Positions 1 to 7,395 of a stretch of DNA of 28,663 nt are shown here, piece after piece. A program made the translations under genes and the position numbers. Under the pieces are notes generated by a model. The model was not told where the DNA came from. It made no database searches and worked only from the letters and a program-made list of their open reading frames with translations. The first letter of the stretch is position 1; each line of letters starts with the position of its first letter. Source of the stretch: an uncultured Lachnospiraceae bacterium (GTDB lineage: Bacteria; Bacillota; Clostridia; Lachnospirales; Lachnospiraceae); the NCBI GenBank assembly GCA_934343915.1, contig CAKRIL010000032.1:1-28663 (forward strand), given 5' to 3'.

Positions 1-59
1 ATCCAGCCCTCCGGCTGTATCGGTTGAGCAAAAGTCAGCGTGGGAATGGTGTGGTATCT

Positions 60-191
60 TTATCTAAGTGAATCCCCACGCTCCCATTTCGATACACTTT
101 GAGCCGTAATACCAAGGTATTCTGCCACATCCTCTTGTGTTAAATCCTTTAAAATTCGATACTTTTTTAAATTTTCCGATAAATATAACAT
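60..191 (-). pseudogene. Truncated XRE-family HTH regulator (43 aa)
   Basis: A short reading frame too small for usual gene calling. It starts at the ATG at 191 behind a good site (GGGAGGG, 5-6 bases away) and ends at a TAA at 60-62. The peptide is one Cro/C1-type helix-turn-helix: it begins MLYLSENLKKYRILKDLTQE, then has EYLGITAQSVSKWERG at residues 24-39. Family members normally continue after this motif with the rest of the HTH and a C-terminal domain. Here the frame stops at DSLR, and the downstream bases do not restore an HTH protein in the same frame. It is therefore a broken regulator, or much less likely a minimal DNA-binding peptide. The HTH identification is firm; whether it is still expressed is unknown. 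Confidence 0.6.
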
Positions 192-220
192 ATTGCCCTC
201 CCGTGACTTATTTTGATAAA

Positions 221-248
221 ATTATATCATGAGAGCCCACATATTCAA
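221..248 (-). promoter_or_regulatory. Promoter for the truncated XRE gene
   Basis: Read on the minus strand, TTGAAT (243-248) is followed after 16 bases by a perfect TATAAT (221-226). It lies about 30 bases upstream of the XRE start codon, so the remnant may still be transcribed. This is motif matching only. Confidence 0.4.
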
Positions 249-270
249 TGACGCATTGGTTGTACCACAC

Positions 271-450
271 TCAACCGAGATTATCTATTATACTAATAAT
301 CTTATTCAAATTGTCCGTAATATCCACAGTTCCATCCAGCACAATAATCGGACATTTCAATCTCTTTTCTTCTCCCAATTGAATTCGTTTTATTTGTATC
401 TCAAACGGAGTCTTTACCACAAATGCCACATCCAGTTTTGCAAGAATTCC
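271..450 (-). pseudogene. Unrecognised C-terminal gene fragment
   Basis: A 59-codon stretch without a convincing start, open from just after a TGA at 451-453 to a TGA at 271-273. The peptide is protein-like: LDVAFVVKTPFEIQIKRI, then CPIIVLDGTVDITDNLNKII. It faintly recalls the last strand and helix of small P-loop kinases, such as the dephospho-CoA kinase type, but that is a guess. No Walker motif is present because the N-terminal part is missing. It partly overlaps, in another frame, the spoIIID-like remnant, as expected in decaying DNA. I do not recognise the parent gene. Confidence 0.25.
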
Positions 451-628
451 TCAAGCTATATTCTCCCCATACATAATCTACCTTCTTAGACTTTCTATTC
501 ATCATAAGACTACTATACTGCTTGGCAGCCTGACGCACGGTGCAGTTATTCTCGATAATGTATGACTTAGACTTAAGGGCTAGAACTACGGACGTTAAAA
601 AAGCCCATTGCCAGGCGTATTGCTGCCT
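401..628 (-). pseudogene. spoIIID: Probable spoIIID remnant
   Basis: A stop-to-stop frame of 75 codons without a plausible start. Bases 509-562 encode YIIENNCTVRQAAKQYSS. This is the typical opening of the SpoIIID helix-turn-helix, a DNA-binding regulator of mother-cell sporulation genes, whose family consensus is close to YII-[ED]-N-x-TVRQxAK. The expected continuation (SKSTVHKDVTERL and the basic tail) is absent, and the frame turns into unrelated sequence after codon 40. The N-terminal residues are also wrong. I read this as a decayed extra copy; the working spoIIID would lie elsewhere. The match is short, so confidence is moderate. Confidence 0.45.
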
Positions 629-685
629 TCAGGTATGCTGACATTTAATACCACAACGCATTTTAGAAGAATCACAATATCTTAT

Positions 686-714
686 TTGACATAATATAAG
701 AAAAAAATTATACT
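686..714 (+). promoter_or_regulatory. Sigma-A type promoter of the AAA-ATPase/nuclease gene
   Basis: A consensus -35 TTGACA (686-691) is followed, after exactly 17 A/T-rich bases, by a -10 TATACT (709-714). It sits about 34 bases upstream of the ATG at 748. This gives the gene its own strong promoter, independent of the opposing operon. Confidence 0.7.
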
Positions 715-747
715 GTTATTAATGGAGATTTGGGAGGTGAAATAACA

Positions 748-2328
748 ATGGGTATATATTTTAATCCTAATAACAGAAGTTTTACACAAGCAAAAAACAG
801 CCTTATTTATATTGATAAGACCAACTTATTGAGATTTCTTAACCAAAAACTATTGACAGAGGAAAAATGTATTGCCGTAAGCCATGCCAGACGTTTTGGT
901 AAATCGCATGCCGCCGGAATGATTGATGCCTATTACAGTCTCGGCTGTGACTCCACAAGCCTTTTTGAAAATACAAAGATTGCTTCGGATGCTGATTATA
1001 AAAAGTACATGAACAAATACAATGTTATACATTTGGATATTTCCTCATTTTGGGATGACTACAAAAATAATATTGTTGAAAAAATTCAGGATTATGTACT
1101 TGATGAGTTAAAAGAAATATTTGAAAATGACATTGATTTTACTAAAAAGTTCAACGTTGTTCTTATGAGCATTTACAATAAAACAAATATTCCTTTCGTT
1201 ATCATTATTGATGAATGGGATTGTATAATCAGAAACAGTCATGACGAGGATTTGATTCATAAGTATTTGCAGTTTCTCCATTCGCTGTTTAAATCAGAGG
1301 AATCCAAGTCATTCTTGGCGCTGGCATACATCACAGGTATCCTGCCTATCAAGAAGATAAAGGACGAATCGGCGCTCAACAATTTCATGGAATTTACAAT
1401 GCTTAACTCAAAACCGATTACGGAATATTACGGTTTTACCGAAGATGAAGTCAAAATGCTCTGCAAAGAACATAATATGGATTTTGAAACTGCCAAAGCA
1501 TGGTACAACGGATACCTGATAGACGGTATCCATATGTATAACCCTAATTCCGTATCAATGGCTGTGAGCAGGCAGGATTTCGACTCATATTGGAAAAATA
1601 CATCCTCTTTTGCATCAATAAATACATTTATCACCATGAATTATGATGGATTAAAGAATGATATAATGAAGATGCTGTCAGGCGGAAAGGTCTATGTAAA
1701 TACTGACACATTTCAAAATGACTTTTCCACTGTTTCATCAAAGGACGATGCTCTGACTGCCTTAATCCACTTGGGTTACCTTGGATACGACAGAGAAGGA
1801 GCAAGTGCCTATATACCTAATTATGAAGTTAAAAAGGCATATCAAGCTGCACTTTGCACCGGTAATTGGAGCGAGGTGGCAAAATCAATCGGGAAATGTG
1901 ATGAACTGCTCAGTGCAACAATTAACGGAGACAGTAAAAGAGTTGCCGAGCTTATCGAGCTAGCACACGACACCTACACTTCCGTCTTGAGATATAATGA
2001 CGAAAACTCCTTGAGCTGTGTGCTTACCATGGCATATTTTACCGCGCCTGCATACTACAATGTCGTCCGCGAGATGCCCGCCGGTAAAGGCTTTGCCGAT
2101 TTTGCTTTTATCCCAAGAAACAACGCAGGGCACAGACCTGCAATGATTGTAGAGTTAAAGTACAATCAGTCAGCCGACGCAGCTATACAGCAGATAAAAA
2201 ATAATCACTATAATGGTGCTCTTGCAAACTACAGCAATAAAATTTTACTTGTTGGAATTAACTACGATTCCGAGGGGAAAGAAAAGAAACATCATACCTG
2301 CATAATAGAAGAATATGTAAAAGCATGA
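748..2328 (+). CDS. AAA-ATPase-like / PD-(D/E)XK nuclease family protein
   Basis: A 526-residue cytoplasmic protein of the AAA-ATPase_like (DUF1703) family common in gut anaerobes. The N-terminal half is a P-loop domain with the family's Walker A core RRFGKS (residues 48-53) and Walker B VIIIDEWD (151-158). The C-terminal end is a PD-(D/E)XK nuclease-like fold, with Asp451 in FADFAF, Glu469-Leu-Lys471 in IVELKYN, and a following QQ helix. The length is normal for the family. I use the ATG at 748 because GGGAGGTGA lies 7 bases upstream; a TTG at 730 is the only longer alternative. It is the only plus-strand gene of size here and is flanked by its own promoter and terminator, so it looks like an independently acquired cassette. 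These proteins occur in many paralogues in Clostridia and Bacteroidetes, and their role is not settled. Confidence 0.93.
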   Translation: MGIYFNPNNRSFTQAKNSLIYIDKTNLLRFLNQKLLTEEKCIAVSHARRFGKSHAAGMIDAYYSLGCDSTSLFENTKIASDADYKKYMNKYNVIHLDISSFWDDYKNNIVEKIQDYVLDELKEIFENDIDFTKKFNVVLMSIYNKTNIPFVIIIDEWDCIIRNSHDEDLIHKYLQFLHSLFKSEESKSFLALAYITGILPIKKIKDESALNNFMEFTMLNSKPITEYYGFTEDEVKMLCKEHNMDFETAKAWYNGYLIDGIHMYNPNSVSMAVSRQDFDSYWKNTSSFASINTFITMNYDGLKNDIMKMLSGGKVYVNTDTFQNDFSTVSSKDDALTALIHLGYLGYDREGASAYIPNYEVKKAYQAALCTGNWSEVAKSIGKCDELLSATINGDSKRVAELIELAHDTYTSVLRYNDENSLSCVLTMAYFTAPAYYNVVREMPAGKGFADFAFIPRNNAGHRPAMIVELKYNQSADAAIQQIKNNHYNGALANYSNKILLVGINYDSEGKEKKHHTCIIEEYVKA

Positions 2329-2333
2329 GTTTT

Positions 2334-2373
2334 AACTCTTGAAAGTATGGAATTATTTATACTTTCAAGAGTT
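2334..2373. terminator. Bidirectional terminator between converging genes
   Basis: A perfect 15-bp inverted repeat (AACTCTTGAAAGTAT at 2334-2348, complement at 2359-2373) with a 10-base A/T-rich loop. It lies 5 bases after the plus-strand stop codon and 10 bases from the end of the opposing kinase gene. It would serve both converging transcripts. Confidence 0.85.
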
Positions 2374-2383
2374 TCTTCGTTCA

Positions 2384-3184
2384 TTAAAACAACTCATCCA
2401 ACAGCATATAATACCTGTTCTTCCCGGCATCCATCTCAAGTCCGAGCTCGTCAAGCAGCATATATGGCTCAAATTTAAAATATGCTTTTCCGCCATTATA
2501 TCTGCCCGAAAAATTATGCTCGAGACTGCGGAGAACTATCGCAATATCCTGCCATCTGTCGGCAGGTCCCATCTTGCCAAGGTCAATAAAACCGCTCAGT
2601 TTGTCATCCTTTACAAAAATGTTCGGCAGACAAAGATCCCCGTGAGTGAACACAATATCCTCCTCAGGCTTGTTCTGCTCCAGCCAGCGAAGAAGCTGTT
2701 CGGGGTTTTCAAAACCACCATCACCGAAGGTTTCAGGCTCCACATTGTCCAAGTCGACCAGATTATTCTCCACATTGTATCGTGCCGCCTTCAACCGCTC
2801 ATCAAGGCGGCTTGCGCTCAAATTACAGTCCGACACAGCCACGGACCACAGCATTTTAAGTGCCTCCGCCGCCAGACGAATTAATTTGTGCGGTTCGTTC
2901 AGATACTCTTCATCGCACAACATTTTTCCCGCAACTCTGCTCATAAGAGTGTACGCCTTTTCATTTTCAACACAATACGCCAAAATATCAGGAATCGGAA
3001 GTCTCCCACGCAGCCATCTGACAGCCTCATACTCATTGTCGCTCTCATGCGTATGCGGCTGAATCTTTAAGACATATTTTGAAAAAATGAGAACATCTGA
3101 GCCTGACATTCCCGTTGTGTTTCTTGTATATGCCTCAGTGCCGATAATTTTCCTGATTTCCTGCGGAATGTATAGCTCGCCCAT
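2384..3184 (-). CDS. APH(3')-type aminoglycoside phosphotransferase family kinase
   Basis: A 266-residue antibiotic-kinase-fold protein, nearly the length of APH(3')-IIIa (264). It keeps the catalytic loop HGDLCLPNIF (His181, Asp183, Asn188), the metal-binding Asp201 in SGFIDLG, and the family C-terminus YYMLLDELF. Known APH(3') enzymes pass the ATP gamma-phosphate to the 3'-OH of kanamycin-type drugs; whether this one does is unproven. The start at 3184 is chosen because AAAGGAG lies 9 bases upstream; a longer frame from 3208 would overlap the previous gene without a clear site. It is the last gene of a four-gene operon behind an ATPase/TOPRIM pair, not on a recognisable resistance transposon. 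It may therefore be a chromosomal homologue with another substrate. Confidence 0.88.
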   Translation of the reverse strand: MGELYIPQEIRKIIGTEAYTRNTTGMSGSDVLIFSKYVLKIQPHTHESDNEYEAVRWLRGRLPIPDILAYCVENEKAYTLMSRVAGKMLCDEEYLNEPHKLIRLAAEALKMLWSVAVSDCNLSASRLDERLKAARYNVENNLVDLDNVEPETFGDGGFENPEQLLRWLEQNKPEEDIVFTHGDLCLPNIFVKDDKLSGFIDLGKMGPADRWQDIAIVLRSLEHNFSGRYNGGKAYFKFEPYMLLDELGLEMDAGKNRYYMLLDELF

Positions 3185-3198
3185 TCTGTCTTTCTCCT

Positions 3199-3897
3199 TT
3201 AAAAACAAAAAACATTCTCCACTTCCACATCAAATGTCTTTTTTGCCATGCGCCACATTGCCTTTGCATGTATTCTATCATGCCACACAAATCGACGCAG
3301 CACCTTTCTCACAGACCACATTTCATCATAGCTGCCCTTCTGCATCAGATTGTCGGGAAATCCCGGCATCCTTTCCAGAAGCTCAAAGCCTCGCCTGCGG
3401 CACTCCAAAATGTTTCCCTCATTGTCCGCATCGACTCCAATTTCACTAAAATAATAGCTGTTGACGTTCTTGGTATGTGTGTACATTTCCTCTGCAGTGC
3501 GTGGAATCTGCCCGTAGAATGTCTTGCGAAGCGGAAGCGCACTGATATTTTTGTCAGGAATTGACTCGTACAGTCTGAGAAAATCATCCGCCGATCTGAG
3601 CGCGAGCTCCTTTAATGTGCAGTATTCACTATATGTAAACGGTGCTTCCTCTGTCTTAAAAATAACGTCGCTGTCGGCATCCTTAATCTCAAGCTGTGAA
3701 TCCTTTTCCTGAACAACGTCACACTCAATATCTTTCGGTGCAGCTTCTCCAAGCCACGCATAGTATGACCTTATTTCATCGGGCATCTTCCTTACTGCTT
3801 CCTCAAGCGAGGCTCCTCTGGTAAACGCACCGATGCAGTTGCCGGCATATAACAGGCTGTCGCTGCCATTGTGTTCCCATATACATTCTATTTTCAT
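3199..3897 (-). CDS. HicB-like N-terminus plus DinB-like four-helix protein
   Basis: A 232-residue protein I do not recognise as a named family. Residues 1-50 look like the HicB antitoxin fold: a short strand, then GAFTRGASLEEAVRKM, close to the GCFTxGxTLEEA signature. Residues 85-225 are helical and carry the spacing of a DinB/YfiT-type metal site: His141 in MYTHTKNV, then His206 and His210 in VWHDRIHAKAM (H-x3-H). DinB-like proteins include metal-dependent thiol transferases and many of unknown role. No HicA toxin gene lies beside it. Its ATG overlaps the stop codon of the TOPRIM gene (ATGA), and the kinase starts 14 bases after its end, so it is translationally coupled inside the operon. 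The assignment rests on motif spacing only. Confidence 0.75.
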   Translation of the reverse strand: MKIECIWEHNGSDSLLYAGNCIGAFTRGASLEEAVRKMPDEIRSYYAWLGEAAPKDIECDVVQEKDSQLEIKDADSDVIFKTEEAPFTYSEYCTLKELALRSADDFLRLYESIPDKNISALPLRKTFYGQIPRTAEEMYTHTKNVNSYYFSEIGVDADNEGNILECRRRGFELLERMPGFPDNLMQKGSYDEMWSVRKVLRRFVWHDRIHAKAMWRMAKKTFDVEVENVFCF

Positions 3898-4454
3898 TTG
3901 CCGTGCTCCTTTTTCGTGTTCTCTGATTTTCTCCTAAGCTCCTCGAATTTATCCAAAACCGTCATAATATTGCTTGAGTTTGCCTGATATTTGCGGGCGG
4001 AAAGTTTATTCGGATTGACACTCTCAATCTGTCTTTTTTCCTTAAACCTTGAAGCCTTATCCTTCTTTTTCTTGTCGTCAACCTTCATCCCAAGATACAC
4101 CCGTTCTATATCCTTGCAGAACCAGACAAACTCATAACCTTTATCGTCACAATATTTTTTTGAATCCTTTAAAAACTGTTCGTCGACATGCTCAACATCA
4201 TACTCATCACAGTCAAAACAGAAAATTACCACAGATTTATTTCTGTCGGCAGACCTGTTGTAGCGGGAAATGAGTGAATTTATTTCCTTTTCCATTTTGG
4301 TGTATTTCCATTTCCCACCCATATACACCTGACTGAACTTAATCTGCGTCCGCTCGTACTCATAAAAATGCTCTACCGTGTCCTTAATATACATCCAGTC
4401 CGAATTACATTTCTTATCTGTCTCGACAACAAAAATCAACTGAAGCCCCATCAT
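3894..4454 (-). CDS. Small TOPRIM protein, RloB/AbiLii-like
   Basis: A 186-residue protein with the layout of a TOPRIM nuclease domain: a first strand ending in a catalytic-type glutamate (LIFVVETD, Glu11) and an acidic cluster VVIFCFDCDEYD (Asp81, Asp83, Asp86), followed by FVWFCKDIERVYLG. This pattern fits RloB-like (AbiLii) proteins, which pair with an AAA ATPase in abortive-infection systems; the larger DUF4435 proteins of PARIS are an alternative relative. The C-terminal 60 residues are basic (KKKKDKASRFKEKRQ), as in nucleic-acid binding tails. The start overlaps the ATPase stop (TAATG), with GGAGG 4 bases upstream of the first ATG and 7 bases from a second at 4451. Either may be used. 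Nuclease activity is inferred. Confidence 0.82.
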   Translation of the reverse strand: MMGLQLIFVVETDKKCNSDWMYIKDTVEHFYEYERTQIKFSQVYMGGKWKYTKMEKEINSLISRYNRSADRNKSVVIFCFDCDEYDVEHVDEQFLKDSKKYCDDKGYEFVWFCKDIERVYLGMKVDDKKKKDKASRFKEKRQIESVNPNKLSARKYQANSSNIMTVLDKFEELRRKSENTKKEHGK

Positions 4455-5836
4455 TAGTCCTCCGCACCCGAACCGAATACACTGATAAAATCGGTCAAAT
4501 CGACATTGAACGGTGAACCCTCTATCATCCCGCTCCTGTATAGCTTAGACGGCGAGTAATTGCCATTAGTCCTCCACGGGTATATCATATGGTTATCCGA
4601 TAAAAAGTCGATTGACTTCTTGTTGCGCTTTAAGACATCCATCGGACCGACATTGTGCGTCGTAAAGCAGAGCTGCCCCTGTCCGTATTCCATCAGATAT
4701 TCCAACAGTGCGCACAAATACACATCATGTAAGTTGGAATCGAGCTCATCAATAAATACGATTCCGCCCTGCACCATCTCGTCTATATAGGCGAATAATT
4801 TTATAAGCTTCTTGATACCGGTGCTCTCATATTCAGCATTAACCTTATAGCCGTCGTACACCATTACTAAATCGCATATCAGACTATCCTTATTCTCCTT
4901 TTTATCGATTTCAATTTCCTGAAGATCCGCCTTAAAAATATGGAGAAAATTATATAATTTACCAACAATACTCTGAAATTTTTTGTAAGACTTCTTGTGT
5001 ATAACATTCTGTGTCACTTGCAATACATCAATTAAATCATTATTCATGTACATTAAATTGTTTACAAGCAGATGCATTTTTTCATTATAATCTTCTTTAT
5101 TGTAAAATAGCTTAGCCGTATTCAATGCAACGTATTCTTTATGTTCATCTGACTGGTCTAAATATACATGTAATTTCCTTCCAAATACGCACAAAACGCT
5201 CGTTCCCGCCCAAAACTGATTATATATGTTGCTTTTTTTATTGCCCTGTTTAATTACAGGCGATATAAATTTTTCATAAAAAAGAGTGCTCATAGATGAC
5301 ATAGTCAATAAATTCATTGTTTTATTAACAACATCCGTATAAAATTCATCCTGCCCGTTCTCTTTGTATAATGTAATGATTTCACCATTCACAATCTCAA
5401 AAATTTTTTTCGCTGTTTCAATTTTTGATGCTGCCATTCTGAAAAATAAATTTTCTTTGGAAATAACATATTTTTCCGTGTTGTCTTTTGACAGCGTTAC
5501 ACTGTATGTGAATACAACCGGTCCATCCTCAACATCTACAATATACTCAGCCTCAATGCACAGCTCTTTTAACTTCTTGTTTATAATTTCATCCAAATTT
5601 TCCTGCACAAGAGGGTTGCTTAAATAATGCGAATCCGTGATAATATTCCTCAAAATATCCACAGATGATATAATTGCCGACTTGCCCGAACCGTTCGTGC
5701 CGTAGATTCCCTTGATATTGTACTCTTGTGTCTCGGGATTCTTTGTGATGGTTTTCTTATAAAATGACAGCGAAACAAGTTCATCCAGTGTCTTTATTCC
5801 CTTTACCGAATAATTGGTCAAATAAATATCCTTCAT
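4454..5836 (-). CDS. AAA ATPase of an AbiL/PARIS-like defence pair
   Basis: A 460-residue ABC/SMC-type ATPase of the AAA_15/AAA_21 group found in OLD, AbiL, PARIS and Septu defence proteins. It has Walker A GTNGSGKS (residues 46-53), a long helical insert, a signature-like ESTGIKK (337-343), Walker B IVFIDELD (359-366) and an H-loop FTTHN (391-395). No membrane segment or own nuclease domain is seen; the nuclease would be the TOPRIM partner encoded next, whose start overlaps this stop. The RBS AGGAGG is 11 bases from the ATG. The gene is visibly richer in A/T than the neighbouring mannan cluster, which suggests horizontal acquisition. In relatives, such ATPases sense phage infection and release or activate the partner; here that is inference from architecture. 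Confidence 0.87.
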   Translation of the reverse strand: MKDIYLTNYSVKGIKTLDELVSLSFYKKTITKNPETQEYNIKGIYGTNGSGKSAIISSVDILRNIITDSHYLSNPLVQENLDEIINKKLKELCIEAEYIVDVEDGPVVFTYSVTLSKDNTEKYVISKENLFFRMAASKIETAKKIFEIVNGEIITLYKENGQDEFYTDVVNKTMNLLTMSSMSTLFYEKFISPVIKQGNKKSNIYNQFWAGTSVLCVFGRKLHVYLDQSDEHKEYVALNTAKLFYNKEDYNEKMHLLVNNLMYMNNDLIDVLQVTQNVIHKKSYKKFQSIVGKLYNFLHIFKADLQEIEIDKKENKDSLICDLVMVYDGYKVNAEYESTGIKKLIKLFAYIDEMVQGGIVFIDELDSNLHDVYLCALLEYLMEYGQGQLCFTTHNVGPMDVLKRNKKSIDFLSDNHMIYPWRTNGNYSPSKLYRSGMIEGSPFNVDLTDFISVFGSGAED

Positions 5837-5876
5837 TGTTCATCAATCCTCCTGTTCATATCTCATAATATAGCAC

Positions 5877-5923
5877 AAGCCGAGATAAAAATAAATACAA
5901 AATGTATATTTTTATCTCGGCTT
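5877..5923. terminator. Long hairpin between GH1 gene and defence-like operon
   Basis: A 16-bp perfect inverted repeat, AAGCCGAGATAAAAAT at 5877-5892 and its complement at 5908-5923, around a 15-base loop. It follows the GH1 stop by about 75 bases and precedes the ATPase start by about 40. It lacks a clean T run after the GC part on the minus strand, so termination of the mannan transcript is likely but not certain. It marks the boundary between two transcription units. Confidence 0.6.
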
Positions 5924-5997
5924 ATGTTTCTCAAAATTTAATATGTCCAACTAAAAATTATTTATTCAGTTTCGGCTCCAAATAGTACCAACATGCG

Positions 5998-7377
5998 TCA
6001 GCACCACACCTCTGCCTTCTCCGGCAGGCACCTTCCGTTGGTTTCAATTACATCCTTGTACCAGTACGCGGAATCCTTAGGTATGCGCTCCTGCGTCGTG
6101 AAGTCGACATAGACCATTCCGAAGCGCTGCGTGTAGCCGTCAGCCCACTCGAAGTTGTCGAGGAACGTCCATTCAAAGTAGCCTCTCACATCTGCGCCCT
6201 CGGCAATTGCCTTTTCCATGCCCTTGATGTAGCTCTCAAGGAAGGTTATGCGGTTAGGGTCGTGAACCTTATGGTCGCCGCTTACGAGGTCATGGCAGGA
6301 CATTCCGTTCTCGGTAATGTAGAGCGGAAGCTGATATCTTTCATAGAGGAACCTGATTCCGTAGTAGAACGCCCTCGGCGTTACAGGCCAGCCCATAGCG
6401 GTGCGCGGGAATCCCGGTGCTCTGTCAACGAACTCAGGCCCGCCGTCCTTTCCGGCGCGGACAAAATAACCATTGTATATGTTCTGTCCCATAAAATCGA
6501 GCGGCTGATGAATAAGCTCCATGTCCTCCTTCGTTATCTCAGGAAGATAAGCCGCGAACTTCTTAAGTCCCTCCTCAGGATAATGTCCAAGGAATACAGG
6601 GTCGGAAAACCATGCCACATTCCATGTCCAGTTATCCATCGGATTGTAGAAGCCGAAGTACACCTTCTTTGCCGCTTCAATGTCCTCAGGGGTATCTGTA
6701 TAAGGGTATGCGACACCGCCTGTCGGCGCGTAGCCCACCTTAATCGGCTTTCCCGCATATTTTCTTAAGTTTATGACAGCCTGACCATGTGCCTTTAAAA
6801 GATTGTGCGCAATCTGGAAGGTGTCGGTGATGGAATGCTTTATTCCCGGTGCGTGGACACCGCTTAAGTGTCCGAGTCCGACAACGCACTGCGGCTCATT
6901 TATCGTGATAAAATAATCGCACAGGTCGGCAAAGTTCTCGGCAACAACCTTCGCATACTCACCGAACCAGTCCACAATCTGAGGATTGAGCCAGCCGCCC
7001 TTTACCTGAAGTGCCTGAGGAAGCTCCCAGTGAAACATCGTTATGTAAGGTGTAATTCCGTTCTCCTTCATCGTGATAATCATATCACGGTACATATCAA
7101 TCGCCTTTTGATTGACTCTTCCGGTTCCTTCAGGAAGTATACGCGCCCAGTTCATCGAGAAGCGGTAGGCCTTTATGCCGAGCTCCTTCATGAGTGCATA
7201 GTCCTCCTTGTAGTGATGCATGTGGTCGCATGCCGTATAAGCATTCTGGTTTTCGTGGATATGTCCTTCCTCTGTGAACACATCCCACACACACTTTCCC
7301 CTTCCGTCATCAGGGTCTGTTCCTTCTATCTGATAGGCGCTGCTCGCAACGCCCCACACAAAATCATCTCTGAACAT
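5998..7377 (-). CDS. GH1 beta-glucosidase-type glycosidase
   Basis: A complete 459-residue glycoside hydrolase family 1 protein with no signal peptide, so cytoplasmic. The acid/base is Glu161 in TINEP and the nucleophile Glu356 in YITENG; the N-terminal FVWGVASSAYQIEG and C-terminal FLDNFEWADGYTQRFG are classic GH1 signatures. GH1 enzymes cleave terminal beta-glucosyl or related residues by a retaining mechanism. In this operon it could remove beta-1,4-linked glucose from glucomannan oligosaccharides. A 6-phospho-beta-glucosidase role is less likely because no PTS gene is present. It lies 18 bases after the esterase gene and has a purine-rich site (AAGGGAG). It is the last gene before the hairpin at 5877-5923. 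Confidence 0.95.
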   Translation of the reverse strand: MFRDDFVWGVASSAYQIEGTDPDDGRGKCVWDVFTEEGHIHENQNAYTACDHMHHYKEDYALMKELGIKAYRFSMNWARILPEGTGRVNQKAIDMYRDMIITMKENGITPYITMFHWELPQALQVKGGWLNPQIVDWFGEYAKVVAENFADLCDYFITINEPQCVVGLGHLSGVHAPGIKHSITDTFQIAHNLLKAHGQAVINLRKYAGKPIKVGYAPTGGVAYPYTDTPEDIEAAKKVYFGFYNPMDNWTWNVAWFSDPVFLGHYPEEGLKKFAAYLPEITKEDMELIHQPLDFMGQNIYNGYFVRAGKDGGPEFVDRAPGFPRTAMGWPVTPRAFYYGIRFLYERYQLPLYITENGMSCHDLVSGDHKVHDPNRITFLESYIKGMEKAIAEGADVRGYFEWTFLDNFEWADGYTQRFGMVYVDFTTQERIPKDSAYWYKDVIETNGRCLPEKAEVWC

Positions 7378-7395
7378 ATTTTTCCCGCTCCCTTT

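Noticed and set aside
229..489. An 86-codon plus-strand frame in the left spacer
   Set aside because: No RBS, no motif, and the opposite strand carries recognisable gene remnants.
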